DNA of 64,000 nucleotides from Dehalococcoidia bacterium (GCA_022823505.1 JAJEIA010000090.1:24036-88035); one strand, 5' to 3'. Numbered from the stretch's first letter, positions 9,990-19,988 are shown. The notes: generated by a model not told the origin, from the letters alone. Numbers and translations are program-made.

Positions 9990-11066
9990 CTATCCGACGC
10001 TGATGCCTCCTTTATGCGCCGCACCGGACTTGATGAATGTGACCCATTCCCTGGGTTTGCCAATTGCGTTGAATATCGTCGCGGATTCAAAACCGCAGTG
10101 CATCATGCAGTTGTTGCAGCGAGGGTCCCGGCCCACGCCGTATTTTTCTTCCCACAAATGGGGTTCGTAGAGTTCGTCGATGTCAGTGGCGTGTTCGTCC
10201 GCCAGTGGATAACAGGGCTTGCGCCAGCCCATCACCGTGTAGGTCGGATTGGACCACGCGGTGCACTGGTATTCCCGTTCTCCGCGGAGGAAATTCAGGT
10301 AGAGCGGGTTGTTATAAAACCGCATTCCCTCCATCCGGGTGGGGTCCAGCAGGTCCCGGAACACGTTCCTGGATTCCTGGCGCGTGAGGAACAGATCCTG
10401 GTCGGGAGCGTCTTCGAAGTCGTAACCCGGCGATATCATCGACCCTTCAACACCGAGGTCGCCGACGTAGCGGAACATCTCGCGCAGGTCCTCCACGTCG
10501 CTGTTGCGGAACACGGTCGTGTTCGTGCACACGCGATAGCCGCGCTCCACCGCCATTTGAATCCCGTCCACGGCGCGCTTGAACACGCCGGCCCGCGCCA
10601 CCGATTCGTCGTGCTTCTCCTCCATGCCGTCCATGTGGATGACCCAGCAGAAGTACTTGGACGGCGGTATCTTGTCCAGCATGCGCGGCAGGAGCAACGC
10701 GTTGGTGCAGCAGTAGACGAAGTACTTTTCAGCCACCAGGGTGTTGATGATCTCGTCGATTTTCGGGTGGATCGTCGGCTCGCCGCCGGCGATGGACACA
10801 ATGGGCGCACCCGAGCGGTGCACGGCGTCCAACGCCTCTTCCACCGGCATCATCTGGTCCAGTACGCCGCGGTATTCGCGTATACGCCCGCAACCGATGC
10901 ACGCCAGGTTGCACATCTCCAGCGGTTCCAGCATGGTGACCAGCGGGAAACGCTTGCGGCCGCGCAGCCGGTTTTTGAGGATGTACCAACCCATTCTCAC
11001 GCCAAGCTCAATCGGACGCTTGGCCGGCTTGACGGTGGTGGGTTCGTCTTTATGTGTCCGTACCAT
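9990..11066 (-). CDS. hpnH: Adenosyl-hopene transferase, radical SAM protein HpnH
   Basis: CNLACIGCGRIREY radical SAM cluster, C-terminal Cys region CNNCMMHCGFE. Confidence 0.95.
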   Translation of the reverse strand: MVRTHKDEPTTVKPAKRPIELGVRMGWYILKNRLRGRKRFPLVTMLEPLEMCNLACIGCGRIREYRGVLDQMMPVEEALDAVHRSGAPIVSIAGGEPTIHPKIDEIINTLVAEKYFVYCCTNALLLPRMLDKIPPSKYFCWVIHMDGMEEKHDESVARAGVFKRAVDGIQMAVERGYRVCTNTTVFRNSDVEDLREMFRYVGDLGVEGSMISPGYDFEDAPDQDLFLTRQESRNVFRDLLDPTRMEGMRFYNNPLYLNFLRGEREYQCTAWSNPTYTVMGWRKPCYPLADEHATDIDELYEPHLWEEKYGVGRDPRCNNCMMHCGFESATIFNAIGKPREWVTFIKSGAAHKGGISVG

Positions 11067-11099
11067 GCTCAGTATCCCCGCAACCTTTCGCCAGGGTCG

Positions 11100-12209
11100 T
11101 CAGAATAGGCGGTAAGCCATGAAATCAATCAGGTTTTGCGCATCCTCGGTGGCCCACGGCGGCAACTCCAGCATCGCCAGCGCGGCCCGGCCTTCCTCGG
11201 CGGTCGCCTCGGTGAGTTCGTCGGTCTGGTGATCGGCTCCCAGGTCATCCAGTATGTCCATGACGCGGTCCACGTCGGCTTCGTCGAGTGCCTCCTGGGA
11301 GTACAACCGCCGCAACTCTTCGCGATTGGCGCCGTCCGCGTGCTGGAAAGCGTACACGATGGGGTAGCTCTTCTTGCGCTGGACGATGTCACTATCCGTG
11401 GACTTTCCGGTGATGGCTTCGTCGCCCCAGATCCCCAGGTAATCGTCCCTGATCTGGAACAGGCGCCCGATGGCCCGGCCGAAACGGGCCACGCCCTCAA
11501 TGGTTTCGGCATCGTCCGTGGCGATGGTTGCCCCGATCACCATGCTGCTGCGGATCAGCGCTCCCGTCTTCAGGGCTATCATGTCCAGGTATTCTTCGGA
11601 CGCGATGACCTCGCGTTTTTCGAACTCCAGGTCACGGCACTGCCCTTCGATCATCTCCAGGTAGCTTTGGGTCAGGAGTTGAGAGACGCGTATTGTGGTG
11701 CCGGGCGGCACGCCGCCGTCCACGCTCAGAGTGCTCAGGTCGCCCAGCGACTGCATCGCATCACCGGCCACCAGCGCCTGTTCCGTGCCCCAGACCGCCC
11801 ACACCGTCGGTTGGTGCCGGCGTTCCATCCCCTGGTCCTGGATGTCGTCGTGGACCAGCGAAAAGTTGTGTATGAGCTCCAAAGCGGCGGCGGCCGGCGC
11901 CGCATGTTCGGGATCGCCCTGGAGTGCGTCACAGGCGAACATGCACAGCGTGGGCCGTAGCGCTTTCCCCTGGGAGGCGGGGGTGGCTGCCGGCGTTCCG
12001 GTCCGGTCCGACCATCCCAGGTGGTACCGCAACAGCGTGTTGACCGCGTGATCTTCCAGGGGCGGTACTGCTGCTGCCAGAGCATGTTCCAGGTACTCGC
12101 GGTACCGGTCAAACATGGCGGGCAGATCCGGAGCGTCTCTGCGCGCCCCGTCCTTATCCTGCCGACCCAACCGGCGAGCCTCCGCGGAGGCTGTTGGTGT
12201 TGTACCCAT
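11100..12209 (-). CDS. Polyprenyl (farnesyl/geranylgeranyl) diphosphate synthase
   Basis: DDxxD motif LIHNFSLVHDDIQDQ and second motif RDDYLGIWGDE. Confidence 0.93.
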   Translation of the reverse strand: MGTTPTASAEARRLGRQDKDGARRDAPDLPAMFDRYREYLEHALAAAVPPLEDHAVNTLLRYHLGWSDRTGTPAATPASQGKALRPTLCMFACDALQGDPEHAAPAAAALELIHNFSLVHDDIQDQGMERRHQPTVWAVWGTEQALVAGDAMQSLGDLSTLSVDGGVPPGTTIRVSQLLTQSYLEMIEGQCRDLEFEKREVIASEEYLDMIALKTGALIRSSMVIGATIATDDAETIEGVARFGRAIGRLFQIRDDYLGIWGDEAITGKSTDSDIVQRKKSYPIVYAFQHADGANREELRRLYSQEALDEADVDRVMDILDDLGADHQTDELTEATAEEGRAALAMLELPPWATEDAQNLIDFMAYRLF

Positions 12210-12493
12210 TGACGAAGCCTGCCGTGCGGTGAGAATAGCGGGGTAGGCGCGGCGCGCGGTTTCCGGGTAGGGCCCGTTCGTTCCAACGTGGTCAGAATGT
12301 AACGAACGCCGTCAGTCATGTCAAGCAACGCGCTCCGGGCAGGCGCGGCGGGCCGCAACGGCCCGTATTCGAGCACCGGTGCGGAACGGTCTGACGATCA
12401 GATTACCGGGTCTCCGGCTGGAATCGGAACGAAATATGGTCGGCCGACTTGCCGGCCAGAGGGACGGCGTCGGCGGGTATCGGCAGGACTTGC

Positions 12494-12530
12494 CGAAAAA
12501 GCGACACCCCCGCACGTGCGGGAGTGTCGG
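12494..12530 (-). terminator. Rho-independent terminator downstream of the thrC/NIL/ThiS operon
   Basis: Minus strand CGACACTCCCGCACGTGCGGGGGTGTCG followed by CTTTTT. Confidence 0.75.
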
Positions 12531-12559
12531 GTTTACGAGGATAAGGTCGCCCTACTTGA

Positions 12560-12841
12560 TCATTTCAGTCCGCCGGCGACCGCCGGGACAATGCTGATTT
12601 CGTCTCCGGATTTGATAGACGTCCGCAGCCCCTGGTCGAACCGGATATCTTCGCCATTCACGTAAATGTTCACGAAGTACCGCAGTTCGCCTTCTTCGTC
12701 CAGCAACCGCTCCTTGAAGCCGGGATAGTCATTCTCCAGCCGGTCGATCATTTGCGAAAGGTCGGCCACGTCCAGTTCAACTTTGTCCGCGCCGCCGGTC
12801 ATGCGTCGCAGCGGAGTGGGAATGCGTACCGTTACGCCCAT
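12560..12841 (-). CDS. MoaD/ThiS family sulfur-carrier-like protein
   Basis: MGVTVRIPTPLRRMTGGADKVELDVADLSQMIDRL...NIYVNGEDIRFDQGLRTSIKSGDEISIVPAVAGGLK: ubiquitin-like, GG near but not at the C-terminus. Start trimmed from 12928. Confidence 0.88.
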   Translation of the reverse strand: MGVTVRIPTPLRRMTGGADKVELDVADLSQMIDRLENDYPGFKERLLDEEGELRYFVNIYVNGEDIRFDQGLRTSIKSGDEISIVPAVAGGLK

Positions 12842-12936
12842 TGGAATAGTTCCTCCTGCAATTTTGGGATTCCGTTTCGCGTCCGCCGCTGTGGCATGTT
12901 CGATATGACACCTGGGGTTGGCAGCCACCGGCGCGG

Positions 12937-13185
12937 TCAGCCTTCAATCACGTCTCCCGCGATGGGGTCAACCCTGACGCCCGTGTTGCCGACCCAGTCG
13001 AGGCCACGCTGGATCTCCTCCTCGGAACCCTCGAGTTCCAGCACCACCCAACCGACATCCGACCGGACATCGGCGCGCCTGATGTTGGTGACCACGTCGA
13101 AGTCGTGTCCCAGCCGGTAGATGATCGGCTCCCGCACCATCTCGGCCGAGAAGGTGAACCGCACGCGCTGTTTGGCCATGACCAT
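12937..13185 (-). CDS. NIL domain-containing protein
   Basis: VRFTFSAEMVREPIIYRLGHDFDVVTNIRRADVRSDVGWVVLELEGSEEEI resembles the MetN-type NIL domain. Confidence 0.82.
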   Translation of the reverse strand: MVMAKQRVRFTFSAEMVREPIIYRLGHDFDVVTNIRRADVRSDVGWVVLELEGSEEEIQRGLDWVGNTGVRVDPIAGDVIEG

Positions 13186-14475
13186 CTACACCCGGGCCGC
13201 CGTCCGGTTTTCCAGGGCTTCTTCGAACGACCCCATCATGGGCTTGATTTGGAGGGGATTGACCACCTCTTCCACAGCTTCCTGGGTTTTCAGGCCGTTG
13301 CCGGTGATGTAGGCTACGGTGAGTTCGTCGGCGCCGATGGCGCCGGTATCGGCCAGGTATTTGAGCGTGGAAACGGTCACTCCGCCGGCGGTCTCGGTGA
13401 AGATGCCCTCGGTTTCCGCCAGCAGTTTGATGCCTTCCACCACCTGGGATTCCGGCACCGCGTAGCCGCTTCCGCCCGACTCCCGGATGACGCGCAGGCT
13501 GTAGATTCCGTCCGCCGGATTACCAATGGCCAACGACTTGGCGATGCTGTCGGGGCGCACGGGACGGATCTGATTCTGCTGGTTCTCCCACGCGGTCACG
13601 ATGGGGCAGCAACCGGCGGCCTGCGCCATGTGCATGCGCGTGGTGATGGCGGGATGATGCACCGTGTTCTGGTCGGCGCCGAAGGGTTGCGGGTCCACGC
13701 CGTCCAACAGTCCCAGGCACGCCAACTCGTTGAAACCCTTCCAGATCTTGGTGAACATCGCCCCGGAGGCCGACGGCACCACCACGTGGTCCGGCACTCT
13801 CCAGCCCAACTGCTCGGCAACTTCGTACCCGAGGGTCTTGCTGCCCTCGGCGTAGTAGGGCCGCATGTTGATGTTGACGAACGCCCAGGGGTAGTTGTCG
13901 CTAACCTCGCTGCACAGGCGGTTGACTTCGTCGTAGGTGCCCTCGACCGCCACGAGCGTCGGATTGTAGACGGCGGCGCCGATGACCTTGCCGCGTTCGA
14001 GGTCCGCCGGGATGAAGACCACCGCGTCGATCCCGGCCCGGGCGGCGTGAGCGGCCACGCTGCAGGCCAGGTTGCCAGTGCTGGCGCACGCCAGCGTCTC
14101 GTAACCGAATTCAACCGCCTTGGTCGCCGCCACCGACACGACGCGGTCCTTGAACGAGAAGGACGGGTTGACGCTGTCGTTCTTGATGTACAGGTTGTTC
14201 AGCCCCAGCTTTTTGCCCAGGTTCCTGGCCTTCAGCAACGGCGTGTAACCCGACATGATGTCGACGGGGTCGTCCGCCGAGGCCGGCAGCAGGTCCTGGT
14301 AGCGCCAGATACTCAACGGCCCGTCGGCGATGCGCTGGTGCGTGACCACCTCCGAGATGGTCACGTAGTCATAGATGACCTCCAGAGGGCCAAAACAGAA
14401 ATCGCAAACGTTCAGGGGCTCGCCCGGGTATTCCCGGCCGCATTCCCGGCATTTCAAACCTTTGACAAACGCCAC
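13186..14475 (-). CDS. thrC: Threonine synthase (PLP-dependent) with N-terminal zinc ribbon
   Basis: CRECGREYPG/CDFCFGPL ribbon, PLP lysine motif NPSFSFKDR, ASTGNLACSVAAHAARAG. Confidence 0.93.
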   Translation of the reverse strand: MAFVKGLKCRECGREYPGEPLNVCDFCFGPLEVIYDYVTISEVVTHQRIADGPLSIWRYQDLLPASADDPVDIMSGYTPLLKARNLGKKLGLNNLYIKNDSVNPSFSFKDRVVSVAATKAVEFGYETLACASTGNLACSVAAHAARAGIDAVVFIPADLERGKVIGAAVYNPTLVAVEGTYDEVNRLCSEVSDNYPWAFVNINMRPYYAEGSKTLGYEVAEQLGWRVPDHVVVPSASGAMFTKIWKGFNELACLGLLDGVDPQPFGADQNTVHHPAITTRMHMAQAAGCCPIVTAWENQQNQIRPVRPDSIAKSLAIGNPADGIYSLRVIRESGGSGYAVPESQVVEGIKLLAETEGIFTETAGGVTVSTLKYLADTGAIGADELTVAYITGNGLKTQEAVEEVVNPLQIKPMMGSFEEALENRTAARV

Positions 14476-15237
14476 CGGATGTTACCTCCGTGGTTCCTGA
14501 TGTACCAGTGCGCCGGTTTGCAACCCAACCGTTGACATGGATCAAAACACATACACCGGCCACCCATTGTGCCAGAGGACGCCCGGACTATCAACCGGAC
14601 ACCGCTTACGCGCCTCACGCGCACCTACTTTATGGAGGAAGAACAATTCGCATGGATGAACGGGATGGCATTAGTTGGATGGCGGGAACCGGATCGCTTT
14701 CGGCAACCAGGCCGTGGTCACAGTTAATGCTCCCGTTTGTGCCGCTTTGCCGCCATAGGGGTATCTCGGTTTCCTGCTCCAGGCCTCAACCGTTATAACT
14801 CAGCTCACCAATGCAATCCTTTCCATCCTGCGTATCCATGCAAATTCGCAGGTTCTGCCCAGGTGAGTATGCATGAGGACCCGCGTCCTCGTGCGTTCCT
14901 GCCTGGCCGCCCCGAATGGGGGTGCGGCGTGGTGCTCCGGGCAAGCGATTCATCGTGCCGCCGGCAGCACGATTGCCCCTGTTCGCGCCCAACGCCCGTT
15001 GGCGGGAGAGTGTATGCGCCCGAGGGACATGCCCTATTGACTCGTAGCGGATGTGCGTCTATGGTGCGTTCACAATTTCAGGGTAGCCTTGATTCTGCAC
15101 GTAGTCGCGCCGGCATACAAGCAACTTTATATCGGTGCCCGCGTGGCATACGACGGCACAGGCATCGGTCGACGCGGGATAAACCGCGAGATTGCATAGT
15201 GACCTGCCCTGTTTCTCGAATTCGGAGGTTCTGTAAT

Positions 15238-17133
15238 ATGAAGCATCGATGGATCCCATCGACCCGCCTGTTCGTTTTCGCTCCATTGGCTATTGCCCTG
15301 ATAGCCGCGGTAGCCTGCGGAACGGCGCAGGAAGCGCCCGCCGCTGCGCCGGCAGCGCCGGCGGCAGAAGCCACCGCGGCGCCCGCCGCGGCTATGGCGG
15401 AGAGCACTCCCGCCGCGAGTTCGGGAAGTTCCGGAGGAGCAGCGGTCGCGGCTACCGCCGTCCCACAAACGACAGCTATGCCGGAGTCCTCGGATGTGGC
15501 GGCGCCCAGAGGGACTTTGACCTTCGGACTGCCCCTGGTCGCTCCGTTCCACGTTTTCCCGACGGTGACGGAAGGAGCCGGGTATCACCATAACGGCTAC
15601 ACCACCGCCGAGACGCTCCTTTATATGAACGAAGACAAGGAAATTGTTCCCTGGCTGTTCCGGGAATGGAGCGTTGCCGATGACGGGGTCACCTGGACGT
15701 TCAAGCTGCAGGAAGGCGCCCAGTTCCACAAGGGCTACGGCGAACTGGACGCGGAAGGCGTCCTCTGGAGCCTGATGATCAGCGGCGGCGAAAGCTCCCG
15801 CGTGGCGTTCAACACCCATATCCGCCGGATCTGGGGGCTTGGCGGAGACGTCAAGGAAGGCAATGTTGTCACCGGCATCATCGACGAAGGCCGGGCCAAG
15901 GCCATCGACAGGTACACCATTGAGGTGAACACCGGGACGCCGCAGTACGACACCCTGGGTCTCCTTGCTCGTCCCCACGTCAACATCATCAGCAAGGCAC
16001 AACTTGAAGAGGTGGGCGTCGACGAGGCCAGCCGGAACATCGCCGGGACCAGCCCGTGGTCATTTGCCGAGCACCAGAGCGACCAGTTCACCCGGTGGGA
16101 AGCGGTCGAAAACCACTGGCGCAAGACCCCCGAGTTCGCCGAACTGAGGTGGCTGCACATTCCCGAGGAATCCACCCGCGTGGCCAACTTCCTCACCGAC
16201 GGACTCACGGCAATGGAAATGAACTTGGACTCCATCGCCGCAGTGGCGGACCACCCAGGCACCGACTTCGTCAGGATCGCTGGCGGCAGCGGCGTGAGCA
16301 TGGCTTTCTATGGCAACTACTACGTCGGGGTCAACCCTGACGGTTCGCGTACGCCGGAACACGAAGAGAGAGTCCCCGGCTTCGATCCTTCCTTGCCCTG
16401 GATTTCCGGCAACCCGGACCCCGCATCGGAGGAATGGCAGAACGCGGCCAAGGTGCGCACCGCTCTGTCCATTGCCATCGACCGCCAGACCATCTCGGAC
16501 ACGCTGCTGAGCAGCGAGGCCATCCCGGACTCCCTACCGGCGTGGGCGTTCCACCTGGACAAGCTGCCGGCGGAGTACCGTCAGTGGGAGTACAATCCCG
16601 AGAAATCCAGGCAGTTGCTTGCCGAGGCGGGCTATCCCGACGGGTTTGAGATCACTCTCACTCCCCTGGGCGGCTCGAACTACCTCGAAGTGACTTCCGC
16701 CATCGCCCAGATGTGGGACCAGATCGGCGTGAAGGCCAACCAGCAGAACCTGCCCTACAAGACCTTCCGCCCGGGCATCGTGACCCGCACCTACAACCAG
16801 GCGTACCAGCACACCCACGTGGCGGTTGACCCACTGGACCGCTGGTCCACCGCTTTCAACCATGAGAGTGCCTGGAACTTCGGCATGGATCATCCGATCC
16901 TTACCGATTTGATGAACGAAGCCCAGGGCACCGTTGACGACGCCGCGCGGTACGAGATCATGGTTGAGGCTGCCAAGTTCGTGTACGACAACGCTCTGTC
17001 GGTCGGCCTCTATGCCCAGAACCAGGTCTTTGCCGTAAACGGGGACACGGCCCCCTGGAACGATCACCTGAACTACGCCGAAACGCGGGACCTGACCGGG
17101 TTCGAGTACGCTCCCAACCTCACCACTCAGTAA
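15238..17133 (+). CDS. ABC transporter substrate-binding lipoprotein (peptide/nickel family)
   Basis: Signal peptide/lipobox LIAAVAC, Ala/Pro/Ser-rich linker, SBP_bac_5-type body (AKVRTALSIAIDRQTISDTLL). Start trimmed from 14737 to ATG 15238. Confidence 0.92.
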   Translation: MKHRWIPSTRLFVFAPLAIALIAAVACGTAQEAPAAAPAAPAAEATAAPAAAMAESTPAASSGSSGGAAVAATAVPQTTAMPESSDVAAPRGTLTFGLPLVAPFHVFPTVTEGAGYHHNGYTTAETLLYMNEDKEIVPWLFREWSVADDGVTWTFKLQEGAQFHKGYGELDAEGVLWSLMISGGESSRVAFNTHIRRIWGLGGDVKEGNVVTGIIDEGRAKAIDRYTIEVNTGTPQYDTLGLLARPHVNIISKAQLEEVGVDEASRNIAGTSPWSFAEHQSDQFTRWEAVENHWRKTPEFAELRWLHIPEESTRVANFLTDGLTAMEMNLDSIAAVADHPGTDFVRIAGGSGVSMAFYGNYYVGVNPDGSRTPEHEERVPGFDPSLPWISGNPDPASEEWQNAAKVRTALSIAIDRQTISDTLLSSEAIPDSLPAWAFHLDKLPAEYRQWEYNPEKSRQLLAEAGYPDGFEITLTPLGGSNYLEVTSAIAQMWDQIGVKANQQNLPYKTFRPGIVTRTYNQAYQHTHVAVDPLDRWSTAFNHESAWNFGMDHPILTDLMNEAQGTVDDAARYEIMVEAAKFVYDNALSVGLYAQNQVFAVNGDTAPWNDHLNYAETRDLTGFEYAPNLTTQ

Positions 17134-17183
17134 GGTCGGGAAGGTTTCGGAGAGTATCCGGATGGCTCCGGCCGTAAGTTAGC

Positions 17184-17618
17184 TTGGCGGCAAGCATCCT
17201 CACAATCGCTGGGCGCGCAGGGCTCGGACTGCTCCTGGCCCTCGTGCTCAGCTATATTGGCGTATGGGTCGCATGGGGCCTGTATTATTTCTTCACCGAC
17301 ACCTCATCCAAGCTGCTACGGGATGTGATGTTCTTGGGAGGAGCAGCATTGGGGGCCGGACTTGGCGGGTCTCTGACGTGGCTGCGCATAGACGGCAACA
17401 CTTTGCCGACAGTCCTGATGATCGGAGCCGTTGGACTGGCGGGGGGGATCGTCGGATCCTGGATTGGGTTCGACCACGCGTTGAACCGCGAGATCAAGTG
17501 CTGCTCTGATCCTCCCATCAACGCCTTCACCTACGCGACGGCCGGCGCAACCGTGGTGGCCAACCTGGCAACGTTGCTGCTCGGCGTAGTGAGAGAAATC
17601 GTCACCTTCAGGCGATAA
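17184..17618 (+). CDS. Small multi-pass membrane protein, unknown function
   Basis: ORF track; about four hydrophobic segments; between the SBP and permease genes. Confidence 0.55.
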   Translation: MAASILTIAGRAGLGLLLALVLSYIGVWVAWGLYYFFTDTSSKLLRDVMFLGGAALGAGLGGSLTWLRIDGNTLPTVLMIGAVGLAGGIVGSWIGFDHALNREIKCCSDPPINAFTYATAGATVVANLATLLLGVVREIVTFRR

Positions 17619-17662
17619 GATCGGGTTGAATGTACCTGACCATTTGATGCTGGGACCTTGAC

Positions 17663-18583
17663 ATGCAACGGTTTTTGATACGCCGATTTTTCCTGATGAT
17701 AATCACACTGCTCGCGGTGTCGATGATCATCTTCGTCATGGCTCGGGTGGGCGGGGACCCAAGATCACTGCTCCTGGACGATCACGCCACCCAGGAGCAA
17801 TGGGAGTTGCTGGGGGAGGAGCTGGGACTGGATAAGCCCCTCTATCACCAGTACGCAATTTTCATGGGTGGGGTGCTGCGCGGCGATTTCGGCGAGTCAA
17901 TCAGCCAGCGCCGGCCGGTGCTGGAGGTAGTCGCCGAGAAAATCCCGGCGACGCTCCAGCTTGGCGGGGCCGCCTTCATGCTCGCGCTCATTGTAGGGAT
18001 ACCCCTGGGTGTCATGTCGGCGGTCCTGCGGGGCAGCGTTCTGGACCAGGTCGGTAGGGCCGTGGCCCTGATTGGGCAGGCGGCGCCGTCCTTCTGGCTT
18101 GGCATCATGTTCATCTTCTTCTTTGCGGTGTACCTGGGCTGGGTCCCGCCTTCCGGAAGGCAGGACTGGAACAGCTTTATCCTGCCAACCATCACCCTGG
18201 CATGGGGCGGGTTCCTGGCCGGCAGCCTGCGGTTGATGCGCTCGGCGATGCTGGACACGCTGGACACGGAATACATCAAGCTGGCCCGGGCAAAAGGGTT
18301 GCCCGGCCGGGCGATCATCTGGAAGCATGCATTTCGTAATGCACTGATACCGCCACTGACGCTGGCGGGCGTGTCCATGCCTGCCATCCTCACGGGCTCC
18401 ATCACCACCGAACTGGTATTCGCGTGGCCGGGAATGGGTCAGTTGGCAGTGCAGGCCCTCTGGTCGTCCGACTACCCGCTGATCCAGGGGCTGACCATCA
18501 TGTTCACGCTGGGGTATGTGTTCATAGCGTTGCTGGTGGACATACTCTACGCTTACATCGACCCCAGAATCCGATACCTGTAG
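17663..18583 (+). CDS. ABC transporter permease (DppB/OppB-like)
   Basis: MQRFLIRRFFLMIITLLAVSMIIFVMARVGGDPR; EYIKLARAKGLPGRAIIWKHAFRNALIPPLT EAA loop. Confidence 0.95.
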   Translation: MQRFLIRRFFLMIITLLAVSMIIFVMARVGGDPRSLLLDDHATQEQWELLGEELGLDKPLYHQYAIFMGGVLRGDFGESISQRRPVLEVVAEKIPATLQLGGAAFMLALIVGIPLGVMSAVLRGSVLDQVGRAVALIGQAAPSFWLGIMFIFFFAVYLGWVPPSGRQDWNSFILPTITLAWGGFLAGSLRLMRSAMLDTLDTEYIKLARAKGLPGRAIIWKHAFRNALIPPLTLAGVSMPAILTGSITTELVFAWPGMGQLAVQALWSSDYPLIQGLTIMFTLGYVFIALLVDILYAYIDPRIRYL

Positions 18584-18662
18584 GAGATACGGATCCTCGA
18601 CGAGTGAAGCGGTTACCGCCGCATCGAGAATTCACGTTTCCAGAGAAGGCCTGGAGAAGCCA

Positions 18663-19718
18663 ATGGCCAACGCTACAGTTCTCACTCCCTCTCAACCCGT
18701 CATCGTGCGGGCGCTCCGGGCGATCTCGCGCTGGCGCCGCCCGGTCCTGATCATTCCGGTGTTCATCCTGACATTGGTGGTGGTGGCCGGAATCACCGCC
18801 GACTGGATATCCCCGTATGACCCGAACGTGGGAGACCCGAACCACCGTCTTCAACCCGGGTTCTGGGCGTACGAGCCGGTCCCACCCGTGATAGTGACCA
18901 AAGAGGTGGTGGCGGTAATCAGTCCCAGCGACATCGAAAAACAAAAAACGCAGATCACCGAATTCAACGCCAAGCAGATAGACCCCAATGCGGTGATCGG
19001 CGACAAACTGGATGTAGTTGTCCGGGAAGGTATCGATACGCTGTACATTCTGGGCACCGACCATCTGGGGCGGGACCTGTTCACCCGGATCATCCACGGC
19101 GCGCGAGTTTCCCTGGTGATGGCCGGCCTGACGCTGGCCGTTGGCGGCACGATGGGCACAGTCCTCGGTCTGACCGCCGGCTGGCACGGCGGGTGGGTCG
19201 ACGAAGCCGTGATGCGCATGGTGGACATCATCCTTGCGCTCCCTCTCATCCTGGTCGCCCTCGTGTTGGTTGTGGCGCTTGGGCCATCCTTCCAGCTGAT
19301 CATCGTGATCATGGCGATAGCTATCTGGCCACTCTTCACCCGCGTCACGCGGGGGGAGGTGCTGCGCGTCAAGACCGCGGACTATGTCGCGTTGGCCCGC
19401 GTGGCCGGGGCCGGGACCATTCGCATCATGATCGTCCACATCCTGCCGGGGATCGCCAACAGCGTGATTGTGGTGGCAACCCTGCTGGTGGGCGTGGTCA
19501 TCCTGCTGGAGGCCGCCCTGAGCTTCCTGGGCGCGGGTGTGCCGCCGCCGACTCCGGCCTGGGGGTCCATGCTCTCGGAGGGCCGCGATAGGATCGCGAT
19601 TGCATGGTGGATTTCGACGCTGCCGGGACTGGCAATCTTCCTGACGGTGCTGTCGCTGAACCTGTTCGGCGACTGGCTGAGGGATGCCCTGGACCCGAGG
19701 CTGCGGCAATTGGAGTAG
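18663..19718 (+). CDS. ABC transporter permease (DppC/OppC-like)
   Basis: GTDHLGRDLFTRIIHGARVSL, MMVDIILALPLILVAL-type region, DYVALARVAGAGTIRIMIVHILPGIANSVIV. Confidence 0.95.
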   Translation: MANATVLTPSQPVIVRALRAISRWRRPVLIIPVFILTLVVVAGITADWISPYDPNVGDPNHRLQPGFWAYEPVPPVIVTKEVVAVISPSDIEKQKTQITEFNAKQIDPNAVIGDKLDVVVREGIDTLYILGTDHLGRDLFTRIIHGARVSLVMAGLTLAVGGTMGTVLGLTAGWHGGWVDEAVMRMVDIILALPLILVALVLVVALGPSFQLIIVIMAIAIWPLFTRVTRGEVLRVKTADYVALARVAGAGTIRIMIVHILPGIANSVIVVATLLVGVVILLEAALSFLGAGVPPPTPAWGSMLSEGRDRIAIAWWISTLPGLAIFLTVLSLNLFGDWLRDALDPRLRQLE

Positions 19719-19751
19719 CCCAGGTCCCACATACATGCGCCGTGAAACCGG

Positions 19752-19808
19752 CAAGGGCCGACGCTTGGGTGAGAGTTGCAAACTGACCCGAAAGCGCCGG
19801 CCCTTTTC
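19752..19808 (+). terminator. Rho-independent terminator after the permease operon
   Basis: AAGGGCCGACGCTTGGGT...ACCCGAAAGCGCCGGCCCTTTT imperfect long stem plus T tract. Confidence 0.65.
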
Positions 19809-19988
19809 GATGTAGGTTGTTGGCGCCGAAGGTCAGACTCCGAAGGGCGCCGGACCCGGAGTGTCCCGGAATGTTTTGGCGCCCATCCCGATTGCCGGGT
19901 GAAAACTCGCGGGCCTTCGCGGGCAACCAGCTTGGCTGCCCGTCTGAGGATTGGGTCTCGTTGTTGATGGGAGCGTGTCGTCGGGACG

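Noticed and set aside
14476-14640. SAM or T-box riboswitch upstream of threonine synthase
   Set aside because: No conserved SAM-I core or T-box TGGNACCGCG sequence recognised.
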